Part shown: positions 34,810-47,251 of the stretch, piece by piece
Layout of the letters: each line of letters starts with the position of its first letter
How positions within the stretch are numbered: position 1 is the stretch's first letter
NCBI GenBank assembly: GCA_023375675.1
Contig: JALQBC010000003.1
Span: 930,001-994,000 of the forward strand
Length of the DNA stretch: 64,000 bases
Origin: Cytospora piceicola
Taxonomy: Eukaryota; Ascomycota; Sordariomycetes; Diaporthales; Cytosporaceae
Reading direction: 5' to 3'
Program-made: the position numbers and the translations under genes
Notes under the pieces: generated by a model
Databases searched by the model: none
The model's input: only the letters and a program-made list of their open reading frames with translations
What the model was told of the DNA's origin: nothing

Positions 34810-37800
34810 ATGTACATCAAGCAAATCATCATCCAGGGCTTCAAGAGGTTTGCTCACGCCATAGTCAAATGCAAGTATGTGTGGGCAACCGCGTGCTGAT
34901 AGTCACAATAGCTACAAAGAGCAGACCATTATCGAGCCCTTCTCGCCCGGCACGAATGTCATTGTCGGACGAAATGGATCCGGCAAGAGCAACTTCTTTG
35001 CTGCCATCCGATTCGTATTGAGCGACGCCTATTCCAACCTTAGTCGAGAGGAGCGCGCAGCCCTGTTGCATGAGGGCTCCGGCTCCGCTGTCGCGACCGC
35101 ATACGTCGAAATTATATTCGACAATGAAGACCGCCGATTTCAGACTATCGACAAGGATGATGTTGCCATACGTCGGACGATCGGGCACAAGAAGGATGAA
35201 TACTCTGTGGACAAGAAGGTCTGGGCGAAGAAGGAAGTCATGCAACTCCTCGACACAGCCGGTTTCTCCAGGACACAACCTTTCTATATTGTACCACAGG
35301 GTCGCGTGACGGCCTTGACAAACATGAAGGAGAAGGAGCGTTTGAACCTGCTCAAAGAAATCGCGGGTACTCATTTGTATGAGGACAAGCGCGCCGAATC
35401 TCTCAAGATCATGAACGAGACAAACAACAAGAGAGAGAAGATCGACGAGCTACTGGCATACATTAAGGAGCGTTTGAGCGAGTTGGAAGAGGAAAAAGAA
35501 GAGCTCCGAGGGTTTCAGAATAGCGACAGGGAACGACGCTGTCTTGAGTATGCATACTACTACCAACAACAAACTCACTTCGAGGAGGCCCTGGAGGAAC
35601 TCGGGGTGGCCATGAAGGATGGTGGCGAGAACGACACGGAGCAGCGGGTCGCCTTTTCAAAAGGTGAAAAGGCCATTGCGGAGATGGAGTCCAACCTCAG
35701 CTCCTTGCAACAGCAACTGAACCTGCTCAAGATAGATCGACGCCAACTAGAAGAAGACCGCCGTGAAGTCGCCAAAGCACGTGGAAAGGCTGAACTCAAG
35801 GTGAAGAATTTGGCAGAAAGTCAATCGGCGCGGGACCATGCCAAGCAGCAACATGATGCTGAACTGGATGCAGTTAGGAAAGAGATCAAGGCTAAGGAGG
35901 CAGAGCTTAAGAAACTCACTCCTGACCTTGAGAAGCGCAAGAAGATAGAGGCCGATGCCAAGCTGGCCCTTGACACCGCGGAAAACCGTAGGATGCGTCT
36001 CCTCAACAAGCAGACCCGGAGCTCGCAGTTCAAGAACCGCGGGGAACGAGATGCTTACCTCCAGAAAGAAATCGACGATCTCAACTTGACTATCTCCAAG
36101 CAGAAAGCCAATTTCATCGATGCTGAGGAAGAGGTCAAGAGCGTTACAGAATCTATCAAGAACCTGGAGAACTCCGTCACGGACCTTCGCAGTCAGCTCG
36201 AGAACTGGGGCGGTGGCAGGCAATCGCTCATCGATCAAGTTGCGCAAGCGCAGGAAACGCTCGATAATCTCAATGAGGAGAGGAAGAGGCTGCGTCGCGA
36301 AGACGACAAGCTTGACACCGTCCTTACCAAAGTTCGTGAAGAGAAGGACCGTGCCGAACGAGAGCTCTCACACTCCATGGATCACGCGACAGCCAAGGGT
36401 CTGACCACTCTGAGGCAGCTGGCACATGAGAAAGACATCCCTGGAGCCTACGGGACACTGGCAGAACTTATGGAAGTTCCTGAGGCATACCGCATCGCCG
36501 TCGAACAGACGGCCGGTTCCAGTCTTTTCCATTATGTCGTGGACAGCGAAAAGACTGCCAGTATGCTTGCGACCGAGCTGTACAAGAAGCAAGGAGGCCG
36601 CATCACGTTTATGCCCCTTGCCCAGTTGAAGCCGAGACGTGTGAACATGCCGCGTGCGAGTGATATCGTCCCGCTTATTAGCAAGATCAACTACGACCCA
36701 CAGTTTGAGGATGCTTTCCAACAAGTGTTCGGCAAGGTGGTTGTGACCAATAACCTGCAAATTGGCGGCCAGTACGCCAGGAGTCACAATGTGGACGCTA
36801 TCACATCTGACGGAGACACCATAAACAAGAGGGGTGTGATCTCAGGTGGCTACATTGACACGCGCAGGTCACGCTTGGAGGCTGTCTCGGCTGTGAACCA
36901 GTGGCGGAATAAGTATGACGAGATAGTCACCCAAGTCGAGGATACTCAAGGGCAGATGGAGCAAAAGGATCAAGAGATTACTCGCGCACTGGGAGAGCTG
37001 CAGAAGAGGGAGTCCCAACTGCGCCGAGCTGATGGCGGTCTTGAGCCCCTGAAGATCGAGTTGAGGAGTAAGCTGAACCAGCTGGAGCGCGAGCGCGAGC
37101 ATCTCGATGCGGCCATAAGCAGAAGAGATCAGGTTGACAGGAATATGCACGAGTTCGGGGCGAACCTAGATGCCATGGAGGCCGAACTTGCGTCTGAATT
37201 CAAGAAGGCTTTATCGAGCCACGAGGAGCAGGAGCTGGAGTCGCTCGCTGACCAGGCCCAGGCCTTGCAAAAGGAGTGGAACGAAGCCGCGAAGGCTCGC
37301 AGAGAGCTGAGCACTCGAAAGCAAATCTTGGAGACGGACCTGCGACAAAACTTGCTTCTCAAGGAGGATCAGCTGAGTAGTCTGGCTTTTGAGAACTCCA
37401 CTGCTGCGGATGGCGGGTCCAGCTACGGAGACTCACAGAAAGAGCTCAAGAAAATCCAGAAATCTACTGCCTCGATCGAGAAGAAGATCCAACAAAATGA
37501 AGCCCAGGGCGAGGAACTCAGCTCCCAGATCTCCGGAGTCAATTCTGCAATGGAATCCAAGCAGCAAGAACTTCAGGACCTTGCTCGTCATATCGAGAGG
37601 CATCAGAAGAGGATAGAGAAGAGCGCGCAGAAGAAGCATCTCCTCACTGGTCAGATTGAGGAAATGGCCAAGAGTATTCGGGACCTGGGTGTACTGCCCG
37701 ACGAAGCCTTCACCAAGTACATCAAGCTCAAGTCGGCGGAAGTAAGTATACCCCTGAGGTTCTGAGCAGTTATCGATGCGTTGCTAACCTTCCCGTCATC

Positions 37801-38599
37801 AGATAACGAAGAGGCTCAAGAATGTCAACGAGAAGCTCAAGAAGTACAAGCACGTCAACAAGAAGGCATTTGAGCAGTACAACAGTTTCACCACTCAACA
37901 GGAGCAGTTGCTGAAGCGACGAGAAGAACTTGATGCCTCCCAAGCGTCCATCGAGGAGCTGATTGCCCATCTCGACGAGCGTAAGGATGAGGCTGTCCAG
38001 CGGACTTTCAAGCAAGTTTCGAAGGAGTTCTCCGAAATCTTCGAGCGTTTGGTTCCTGCTGGACGCGGCGGCTTAGTGATCGAACGGAAGGCCGACAAGC
38101 GTCGTGGCAATCCTGAAGACTCGGATGAGCAGGACGGAGACGGTGTCGAGAACTACACCGGAGTGGGCATCAAGGTCTCCTTCAATTCCAAGATGGATGA
38201 GCAGCAAAAGATTCAGCAACTCAGTGGTGGACAGAAGAGTGAGTCTTGCCCTCCTTTCATACCACACCCTAAACAGTAACGCTAATGACGATGTGATCAC
38301 CAGGTTTGTGCGCTCTCTGTCTCATCTTCGCCCTCCAGCGCACAGAGAGCAGCCCCTTCGTCATCTTCGACGAGGTTGACGCCAACCTAGATGCCCAGTA
38401 CCGAACGGCGGTGGCAGGCCTGCTTCAGTCACTGTCCAAGGAGGCTGGCACGCAGTTCATCTGCACTACGTTCAGGCCGGAGATCGTGCAAGTCGCCGAC
38501 AAGTGCTACGGCGTGACCTTCCGCAACAAGTCGAGCGGCATCGGCTGCTACGACACAGAGGACGCGCTTGAGTTCGTCGATGGCCAGGCACCGAGGTAG
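34810..38599 (+). CDS. SMC3: Cohesin ATPase subunit Smc3
   Basis: Smc3 pairs with Smc1 to form the cohesin ring. Exons 34810-34847, 34912-37741, 37803-38238 and 38304-38599 give 1,199 residues, typical of the family. Exon 1 encodes MYIKQIIIQGFK; splicing adds SYKEQT and Walker A, GRNGSGKSN (residues 32-40). Lys106-Lys107 in GHKKDEY align with the Eco1 acetylation lysines that lock cohesion. Two long coiled coils flank a hinge (about 500-690) with KRGVISGGYIDTRRSRL. The ABC signature LSGGQKSLCAL is split by the third intron, followed by Walker B FVIFDEVDANLD. Intron 1 uses a weak GTTTGC donor; the others are GTAAGT and GTGAGT. Unspliced exon 1 would stop at codon 30. Confidence 0.97.
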
Positions 38600-39361
38600 A
38601 TGATTCAATCAAGACCAGACGGAGGCGGATGAGTTAGTTGTGCACGGCATGGGAAGGGTCAATCTGTTAATGTTTACTGTCAAGGATTGGTTCGCTTCTG
38701 CGACATGGATTATGGTATCGTCTCGGACAGTGGGAGGTTGAGGAAGGCGCTCTCTTGCTTCGCTTGTAAAACTATGATTGGGGAAAGGGTTGATCATTGC
38801 AGTAAGATATCCTGGTTGCCAGAAGTATTGTTTGTAGATATCAACACGGTTCTGCTGTATACCATTCTCTTCATACTGGACATGCAATGTGTGGTGATGA
38901 GAGTGACTTGAAGCATGATACAGTTTCTTGGTATATTTCCCGTCGGTGCCATAATTGGTGCGATATGATCATCCCACGGTTGTTGGAATGGTATTAGGGA
39001 GCTTCTAAGAGGGCAGTTGAACTCAGAACAGACCATCATAAACCAGATTCTTGTTCACTTTCCGTAGATTGTTCATCCTACTGATACCCTCTCCTCCGCC
39101 GTTGTAAGGTCAAAAGTTGTGAGACCTAGATACTACCCAAGGGGACAAAACTTATAAGCGTATACTGCCAGTGTATTGCCAACTGAGCCCGGAAATCTAG
39201 GAACCACTAAAGATATGTATTTGGACCTTCCACAACGCCAAGCCATATGAACCCGGATAACGAATGCTTTCAGACGTCGTAAGGGGTAAACCTCGCCCCT
39301 TGCCCTCACTTTCCCGCCTGACCACGACGACACGCCTCCCCCCAGCCCCCCCTTGAACTCT
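38600..39361. other. Convergent 3' spacer SMC3/GPI protein
   Basis: Expected 3' UTRs of both genes; nothing else seen. Confidence 0.6.
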
Positions 39362-40022
39362 TCAAAGGTTTGCGAAGACGGCCGCGCCCCCAAACAGCGC
39401 CCCCATCCCCACCGCAGCCGTCCTCGCCGGCGCGGCAGGGTTGCCCGTCCCAGTAGCCGACGAACCCGCGGCCGTGCCGGTGGCCGTGGCCTCACTCTTG
39501 ATGCTGCTGATCCTGGCGCTGAGGGAGCCCGTCAGCGTCCGGAGCGCGCCGCTCAGGCTGCTGGCCTCGGAGCCCGTGGCGGTGGCCAGCACGGCGCTGA
39601 TGGAGCTCGCGCGCGAGGCCACGTCGCTCGTCAGGCTGGCCGCCTCGGACGACGCCTTGCTCTCGTGGCTCGAGATGCGCGACGCCAGGCTCGACGCCAG
39701 GCTCGACGCCGCCGTGCGCGTGATGGACCGGTCCGACGTGAACTCGCTGGCCACGCTGCCCGCCAGCGACGACGCCGCCGCCGCGGCGCTCGACACCCTG
39801 TCCCCGATGGAGCTGGCCTCGGCCGAGGCCGTCTGGAGGATGCCGCCCGGGGAGGAGTCGGTTGCGGTGCCGAAGTCTTGGGCCTGGGAGTGAGTGCGTG
39901 TTAGCTGGGTGTGTCTTCTTGCACATTGGTTGCTTGTGGTATGTCGGATGGTTGTGTCCTCCCGGAACTGGACTTACCGAGACAGCGGCGGCCAAGGCGA
40001 GGAGTAGCACGGAATAACGCAT
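39362..40022 (-). CDS. Small cysteine-free Ser/Ala-rich GPI-anchored-type surface protein
   Basis: Exons 40022-39978 and 39883-39362 (94-base intron, GTAAGT donor) give 188 residues. The intron lies at the signal peptide: exon 1 encodes MRYSVLLLALAAAVS and exon 2 begins AQDFG, so cleavage is likely just before or after Ala-Gln. The mature part is Ser/Ala/Thr-rich with regular small-residue spacing (SSLASSLASRISSHESKASS), consistent with a long amphipathic helix. A small-residue stretch (about 150-170) and a hydrophobic C-terminus (AAVGMGALFGGAAVFANL) fit a GPI-attachment signal. I see no cysteine and no Asn-x-Ser/Thr site. Probably a cell wall or plasma-membrane surface protein; no enzymatic domain. 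High G+C coding makes a long spurious frame on the other strand. Confidence 0.86.
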
Positions 40023-41215
40023 TTTGAAGTGGCTGTTTGTGAAGTGTTACGCAGTTTGGGAACTCAGAGACGTAGAGTTCTGGTAAATAGCATCAAGGGC
40101 ACGCAATTGGTATGTACGCACGTCCTTCACAGCAGTCTAACGGGCTCCCTTGCTTCACTATAGAACACCATGACGAGGAGGCCTCGAGCCTTCTTGTATC
40201 TACAAGAAATCGGTAGACATTGCTACTCCCCACATTGATGCATGATGGTGTAGGTGGGTTGCACAAGGGACGGGCAGGGCAAATGCAACCTACCCAACGA
40301 GGCAAAAGCAAGGTCAAGACCTTCATTTGTGTTGTACACATATGACTGTATACACATAGTACTTTACTTCATGCGGCCAGCCCGTGTATTAACCGTGCAC
40401 GCCATGTTACTTGCTGTCAGCCAGCAGGTGTCTAGGATCAACGATCAACATTGCAAGGTGACACTGATCTGACAGCTCAACAGCTGTGATGCCGTGGCTG
40501 AGCATGCCAGCATCGAAGCAATCGGGTTTCAAGATTCATTTCTGCTGGTGCATGTCAGCATCAGCAGCTGATCCTCCCATTCCATTGAATACTCCCAGCA
40601 TCAAGGAGTCTCTGTGTCTGAGTCTCCCGTGGTCATTTCCAACGTTGACTAAGAGTTGCCTGAACAAAGATTGCGCCATGCATGACCTCGTAGCTGAAAT
40701 TCCAGGCAATTTTTCGTGTCTTCTGTGGCTGAGCAGGGTCCTTATTGCCGTCCCAAGCGATCATGGGACGGATATGAGGTGCCACGGACACCGATCCCGG
40801 TTTCCATTTCCCGAGCTGCCCCATGTAGTAGTCTCCAGTCGATCGAGATCTTCAGCGTGTTCGAGACCCAAAACGAGCTTCACACAGTCGCTATGATCTT
40901 GGCCTAGTTTTCGAAACCAAAGAATTTTCAAAGGATACTTGCTGTTGGAGCATCTCAGGCCGGCTTTGTCGGCACTGCAAGACGCCGGAGGACACGGATC
41001 CGATACTTCTCGATGCAGGTCCCGTCGTAGCAAACAATAGACCTATAAGTATAGCCAGCAGGGGTCCGCAGTCTTCAATACGACGATGAATTGCCCGAAC
41101 TGGGGATTGTTGCAATGCCAAGGCTTCACCGAGTGCTGGGGTCAAAGCGGGCTGGCTGAGACCAGGTATGATAGTACGTTCCCAAATAGTCTTACATACT
41201 GTGTGGTAGTATATC
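40023..41215. other. Upstream region of the GPI-protein gene
   Basis: 1.2 kb between the GPI-protein start and the SIN1 stop, both on the minus strand. No gene recognised. Confidence 0.55.
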
Positions 41216-43869
41216 TCAAGCGGTTGGTGTTCCGTGCTTGATGGCAGTCACAATTTCAAGAGCTTCTTCCGAGCTCTTTGTTTCGAAGTCGTATCGTTTG
41301 GACTCGCCTTCCCGATAGATGACGAACTGATTATTTTGGTCAGTCCTTGTTCCGGAGCCAGGATAGGAAACCACTGGATCGTTCACTAACCTTGAAATGC
41401 GACGGGTGCCGCCTCGACAGCTTGCATCCCACCACGTTGCTGAAATGCACCGTGGTTGTCTTACTGTTGCTATCCGTCAGCGGCTTGCCGCCGGATGACG
41501 GCGCAATGTGTATGTATTCGCCTTCAATGGCAAATAGCCTCTCATTCAACCCGGCGAAACGCATCGTCTGTTTGCGATAGACGACATACCGCCGGTAGTG
41601 GTTGTCTCTGCTAAGTTCTTCCTGGGCCAATGCCTCTTTTGCTAGTGGGTGGATTCCCTTTGTTTTGGAACTCTTCTTTCCTCCTACACCCAATTCCGAG
41701 AACAACAGTCTGCCTCCTGGCGAATGACCCACGGGAGACTGACTTAATGTGGGATCACCGAAGCGACGCCTGTGCAACTCCAGGTCCTGCATAGTTCCGA
41801 TGGCTGACACTGGCCGGTCAAGGAGGGCGATGGCTCCGGAGTTGGGGATCTTGAGGATGTGGAAGTTCTTGTCCAGGTTGCGCTTTCGACAGACAAGTTC
41901 GAGCACCTCTTCGATATACATGTCTGTCGTCACGTCGAGGTCCAGCAACTGCCCAGGAGGGGCTTCTGGCGTCATAATGTGAATGCGCAGGAATTTGTGT
42001 TGACCCCGCTGTGTATTGTTCGTAATTGCCTGTGGTCGTGGCGCGTCGAGCATGTTCGCATCAGGGCGGTACGTCGTGGTCAAGACTGGATTGAAACGAC
42101 CAGTCGTGGGCTTAGACGAGGCCGCCGCCAGCACCGACGTGGTGGGCTGAGGGGTGTTACGAGGAAGCTCTTCCTTCGTGTCTTCAGCGACTGACTCTTC
42201 TGTAAACTGCGGTGTCATGGTCTTGTTCCCCTCAAATTCGTCTTCTGTGGCCGGCACAAGAGCGAAATCATCATAGATCTTGGTATTTGACCGGCCCCTG
42301 CCAAATCTGGGCATGACAGCCATCGGTCGCGTTCCCTCATTCTTGTTGTTTGCTGCGGTAGCGAAAGAGATGACTGGTTTCGTGCGTTCCAAGGGAGGGA
42401 AATCATCGTCCACCTCGCCACCTTCCTCAACCATCTTCAATGTCCACCAGTTCACGTTGAGCTTGTCAGCCGGGAGAGATGGCTCAAGGCCCTCATCATT
42501 GTAGCGCCAGAGAGCGAGTCCAATAAGATCAGCTACATTGACTGGTCGATCGCCGGCATTTTCCTCGCGCACACTTCTCCGAATCGGGACTTCGTAGGGT
42601 TTTGATGAGGTGGAGGAAAACGGAGCATAGATCCGTATCATGAGCGGACTGGCCTCGCCCTTTCCAGAAAGCGTAGCGAAGCTCTCAAACGGCGCTGCCG
42701 GTTTGGTCTTCTTGGCATTGAGAGCCTCAGATATCAAGCTCTTTGGCTGGATCATGCTTATAGGTCTGATGGTGCTTGTCGGTCGCCTCGGGGGCAATTC
42801 GCCACCAACAACCTGTGGTGGGGGTGGCATTGACTTCCTGATAGTCGACTGCCTCTTGAAGTCACGCGGCGGTGTTCCAATCAGGGGATGAGTTGGTGAC
42901 ATGTTTGCAAGCTGTTTCTCCAAATCTCCAGCCAGTATTGACGCCGATTCGATGCTCTCATTGAAAGCCGAAGACATATCCGACGCATCGGAATCATCAT
43001 CATCTTCCTCCTCTTCTTCGAGGAGGTCACTCTGCTGCCTCCTGGCACCCATAGAAGGCTCTGTCTTGCTAATATTCGTCTGGATCCTCACAGTCTTCGC
43101 AGCAGCTCTGGCTGCGTCCTTCTGCCTCTGGTATGTTCCCGCATCAAGCTCGGTATCCGAAGAGACCTCGCTGCTGGTCACGGTATCCCGTCGAGCCCGC
43201 TCCTTTACCGTTTCCAGTGCTGACTGTGAGCCCCTTCGTGGAGGAGGGCGTGGAGAGCTGGTCGATGGGCGAGGAGAGCTAGCCGACGGGCGAGGAGAGC
43301 TGGCTGATGTTGTCTGACGCAAGCTCGAAGATTGTAAGGGAGACGAGCCGGACCGATTTCGGACGGGCATCTTCGCAAACTTGATCTGTTGTGCTGCCCG
43401 TTGGTCCGGCTCATCCTCGCTCTCGTCACTCAGATCACTACTATCCTCCTCCTCCATCTGCTCCCGTCGGCGCCGTCGCTTTGTAGCAGCCCCGGGGCCA
43501 AAAGTGTCGTTGCCACCACTAGTGAGCATTCCACCCTCCTCGGGCTCATCTTCCAGGTTGACCCCGACCTGTCGAGGGGCCTGGAAGTAATCGGATGCGA
43601 CCGCGGTGGGGATCGGAGGGGAGTGTGTTCGTTTGATGAGGGCCGGGTTGGTTCGCCATCCTGCGGCTTTAAAGGGCGCTGAGTTGAGGAAGTTCTCGTT
43701 GAGGGTGATCAATCGCTCTCCGACACCATCAGCCACCTCAGTGAGGTAGCTGGCGCGTAGCTGGTACGAGACCAGGCTGAGGAAGAGAAGTTAGGGTTGT
43801 TCTGTTCACATGCTATGGTGACTGATGGGGGCTGGGTGCTACTCACTCTTCCACTTGGATGACAGACAT
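41216..43869 (-). CDS. SIN1: TORC2 subunit Sin1/Avo1
   Basis: Sin1 is the TORC2 subunit that recruits AGC-kinase substrates and targets the complex to the plasma membrane. Exons 43869-43847, 43776-41391 and 41326-41216 give 839 residues. Exon 1 encodes MSVIQVE, joining DLVSYQLRASYLTEVADGVG. A disordered Ser/Pro- and acid-rich region (about 70-370) contains basic KRRRRREQ and three near-repeats of SSPRPS. The CRIM domain follows (about 380-500; LMIRIYAPFSS, IGLALWRY, then WTLKMVEEGGEVDDDFP), then a Ras-binding-like domain (about 598-685, starting KFLRIHIMTPE) and a C-terminal PH domain (about 725-839). The PH domain is split by the last intron: HFK joins FVIYREGESKRYDFETKS. Missing the last exon would truncate the PH domain. 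Confidence 0.95.
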
Positions 43870-45480
43870 GCTGGAGTTGCGTTTGCATGGGATTGCGGAA
43901 TAAAAAGGAGGGGAATGCCTGGGCGTTATGGGCCAGCCATGACTTGGAAGGAGGGATATGTTGCTGTCAGAGTGTCAGAGGGTGGGTGCCCAGGTGCGAC
44001 ATGATGAAGCTCGGATAAGATAGCACCACCTACCCAGGCACTTAGCGGGCTCTGCTCTGAACCCTGTCAGGGGCTAGTGCCATCATTTTAATCGCACACC
44101 CTAAGCTACATCATTAACCCCCCTCCCCCTCTCGAGTGCCAACATTACCGGTCTGCTACAGTCAAGTACTACAGTATCAAGCGAGCTCGAAGCTTCTTGG
44201 GGAAATCGGTCTGAGGTACTTCATCTGCATACATGTTTAACGCAAGCTTTAAGAACAAAAACCACTACTGTGCCCAAAAACAATACCCCTCACATAGAGC
44301 ACAACCGTCGTAACCCTGAGATATATGCGTCAGACATTTTGATGAAACACACATAACCACAGCATCTAAAGCATTTCTTGATTCTTTCAGTTCTGTAGAA
44401 CCAGAATTACACCCGTGTTTCACCCAGGAATGTTGTTCGATATGCAAGGCCCATCTGTCTGCTCTTGGTAATACCCTTGCTGTTCCTGGCCGTTAGTAAG
44501 AAGGAAAATTCGGCGGGGTGGTTCTGAGAAGCTTCCAGTTGTCTTGACCGCAACTCTCTATCCACGGGATTTGGTGTGAATGTTTGGGTTGCAAGTCCGG
44601 GGGCTTAGCTGGGCTTCGAGAACATACAGGGCAGTTGCTCGTAGTGACGATGCTGCTTCGGCGACGGGGGTGGGCAGACTTGGCTTTCCTAGAAGGATGT
44701 CGCAATCGTCGGTCCGGCGGGGCTTCAGGAGACCATGTTCCTGCCATCGGAATAGTAGGGTTTGATAAGACTCGACGATGATCTCGTATACAGGCCGGAA
44801 GCACCTAGGTGATATATGATGAGTTTCTTCGTTGCCTGTAGCTACGAAAGTGTTTAGAGGCAGCCAGGGAGCAGGGAGCCCCAATTGATGTGCTGTTACA
44901 ACATTTCACAAGCCATGATCGGTAGGTAGAGTAACAGTTGATTAGATCTTTTATTGCTGGCTCCTAAGTACTCAAGGGCAGAGCAAGGTGGTATGAGGAG
45001 CAGGTGGATGAACTCGGCCAATCATCTTACACCAATACAGACAGCATCTCAATAGCTGATTGGACGGCGAGATTCTCACCTGAACCCTGAGGCATGAGTC
45101 TAAGAGCAGGCTTCTTTTGAACATCGGAGCAATCGCGGTAGATGTAGGAAGAACTACCTAGGTAGCTCTACGTATGCATATTTGACCTTTGAAATGAGAA
45201 ATAAACTTCCTGTTGCTTGAACACAACCGATCTCGCTGAGGAAGGAATGTCCAGGTGGAAATCATTGTACTATGGACGACTGGAGATATATGGATAGGGA
45301 TGGAAGGAAACAGGCCCGTGCGCGAGCTTAAACCTTAGCGTGCTCCGTTTCCTGCAGATCTCACAGGGTCAAAATTCAGTGTGTAAATTGCAACCTTGAA
45401 ACAACAACTTACTGCAGGTGATCGTGACCAAGAAGCCGTTAACTACTCACGTGCGTCCAACATCCAGTCACTCGGCGAAC
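43870..45480. other. Divergent promoter region SIN1/RCM1
   Basis: 1.6 kb between divergent start codons. It contains ACCTAGGT (44803) and a full TACCTAGGTA (45155). No gene supported. Confidence 0.6.
45155..45164. repeat. Palindrome TACCTAGGTA
   Basis: Exact copy 326 bases upstream of the RCM1 start codon. Confidence 0.9.
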
Positions 45481-47251
45481 ATGTCTCTCTATCATGAGGC
45501 TGCGTCCGTACTTGACGTAGGCCCAAGCCCCTCTGGAAATCTTCGGTCTCGAGTTTTCAACAAGAAGGACCTAAAGTCTCCTCCAGTCCAAGTATACGCT
45601 CTGGCTCTTGAGACGTGCAAATGGTCCTCAGTAGTAGCCGAGGTCATTGACCAAACTCAGCTGCTCCAACATGAGCGGAAGGTAAGTAAACCTTTCTCTG
45701 TTGTCTATGTATACAACTAATGTTTGTCTGCAGCTCACACCAGTGCTCTCACTCCTGCTAGTGCATGACTTTCTGCTTGCAAAAGGGGGCATCGCCTTGC
45801 CAGCATCACACGGCCTGAGAGCCGCAGTCGAGCGTCACAAGTCTCGTTTGGCAGCCGAGTTCACACGTGCGAGGATACGCAGGAAATGCTCTTCGCTTGG
45901 CGCTCTCACGGAGCACGTCGAAGCTAGTGTCTACGCCAACAGCCAGCATCCCCGTTGGATCCGAATCAATACCTTAAAGACTAAGTTGGAGGACCAGCTG
46001 GCAACGACATTTCAGGGCCACCAGAGGGTAGACTCGGTTGAGAAGGTCCTCGGTGGCGCCGACAAGCACATTTATATCGATGAGCACATTCCCAATCTCG
46101 TGGCTGTTTCCCCCAGATTCAATTTTGCCAAATGCAGCGCCTACAAAACTGGTGAGATAATCTTGCAAGACAAGGCCTCTTGTTTCCCGGCCTATCTTCT
46201 CGATCCGCAGCCTTCCGGTGGGGACGTTATGGACGGTTGTGCAGCACCGGGCAACAAGACTACCCATCTGGCTGCGATCATCAGTTCGCGAAACCATGGT
46301 GAAGACCAGCCGTTGCCCAACATTCACGCCATCGAGAAGGATACGAAACGAGCGAAGACGCTCGAAAAGATGGTCAATATTGCGGGTTCGGATGGTTTCA
46401 CTCACATCAACCAAGGCCGTGACTTTCTAAAAATCGATACATCTGACAAGACGTTTAAAAATGTGGGAGCGATTCTACTAGATCCCAGCTGCTCTGGTAG
46501 CGGTATCGTCGGTCGGGATGATATGCCGGAATTGCACCTTCCTGCTGCTGCTGGGAGCAAACCAGCTGGCAAAGCATCCAAGAAAGCAGAGGAGACATCT
46601 AAGAAGCGAAAGCGACCGGCCGATGATCAAGAACCAGAAAGGGTCCTGATCGATGATGATGGCAACGAAACCATTGCAACTTCTGAAAAGGACCTCAAAA
46701 CCCGGCTCGAGGCATTATCTACCTTTCAGCTCACGCTGCTGCTCCACGCACTCGAATTCCCTGCAGCGCGCAGGGTTACATACTCAACATGCTCCATCCA
46801 CACCGAGGAGAACGAGCAAGTCGTCCTGAACGCTTTACAGTCGGATGTCGCACAGCGGCGTGGATGGCGTGTGCTGTCTCGCGATGACCAAGTCAGTGGG
46901 ATGAAAGCGTGGCCTGTCCGGGGTCAAGTCGACGCTTGCGACGGGAACAGCCAGGTCGCCGAGTCCTGCATCCGCGCTTATAAGGATGACGGACGATGCG
47001 TCATGGGATTCTTCGTCGCTGCATTCGTCCGTGATGAGGATGCCGGAGCGTCCTCTTCGCCTGCTGGGTTGAAGAGTAGCAAACCTAAGAACATGCCGAC
47101 CTCAGGAGGCAAGAAGAAGGGATCGAAGAAAGCCGGCCGACAGTCTTCCCAAGACTCAGTGATCCCCAAGGGCCCCGATGCCACTGGCAACGGAGTTAAC
47201 TCAGCGGACGGTGGTGATGATGGGTCTGACTGGGGCGGGTTCGATGACTAA
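45481..47251 (+). CDS. RCM1: Rcm1/NSUN5-type 25S rRNA cytosine-5 methyltransferase
   Basis: Nucleolar SAM-dependent RNA m5C methyltransferase of the NSUN5/Rcm1 family, which methylates large-subunit rRNA. Exons 45481-45681 and 45734-47251 (52-base intron, GTAAGT donor) give 572 residues. The N-terminus MSLYHEAASVLD and LLVHDFLLAKGGIALP match the family. The SAM site is MDGCAAPGNKTTHLAA. Motif IV DPSCSGSG carries Cys320, and motif VI TYSTCSIHTEEN carries Cys420, the two cysteines used for product release and nucleophilic attack in this class. A Lys-rich insertion follows motif IV (KASKKAEETSKKRKR), and the C-terminal tail is disordered, with GGKKKGSKKAGR (nucleolar-type signal) and an acidic end GSDWGGFDD. 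Confidence 0.95.

Noticed and set aside
39353..39904. 183-codon plus-strand frame opposite the GPI-protein gene
   Set aside because: Arg/Ala/Gly-rich shadow of the Ser/Ala-rich coding strand; the minus-strand frame has a signal peptide, splice sites and GPI tail.
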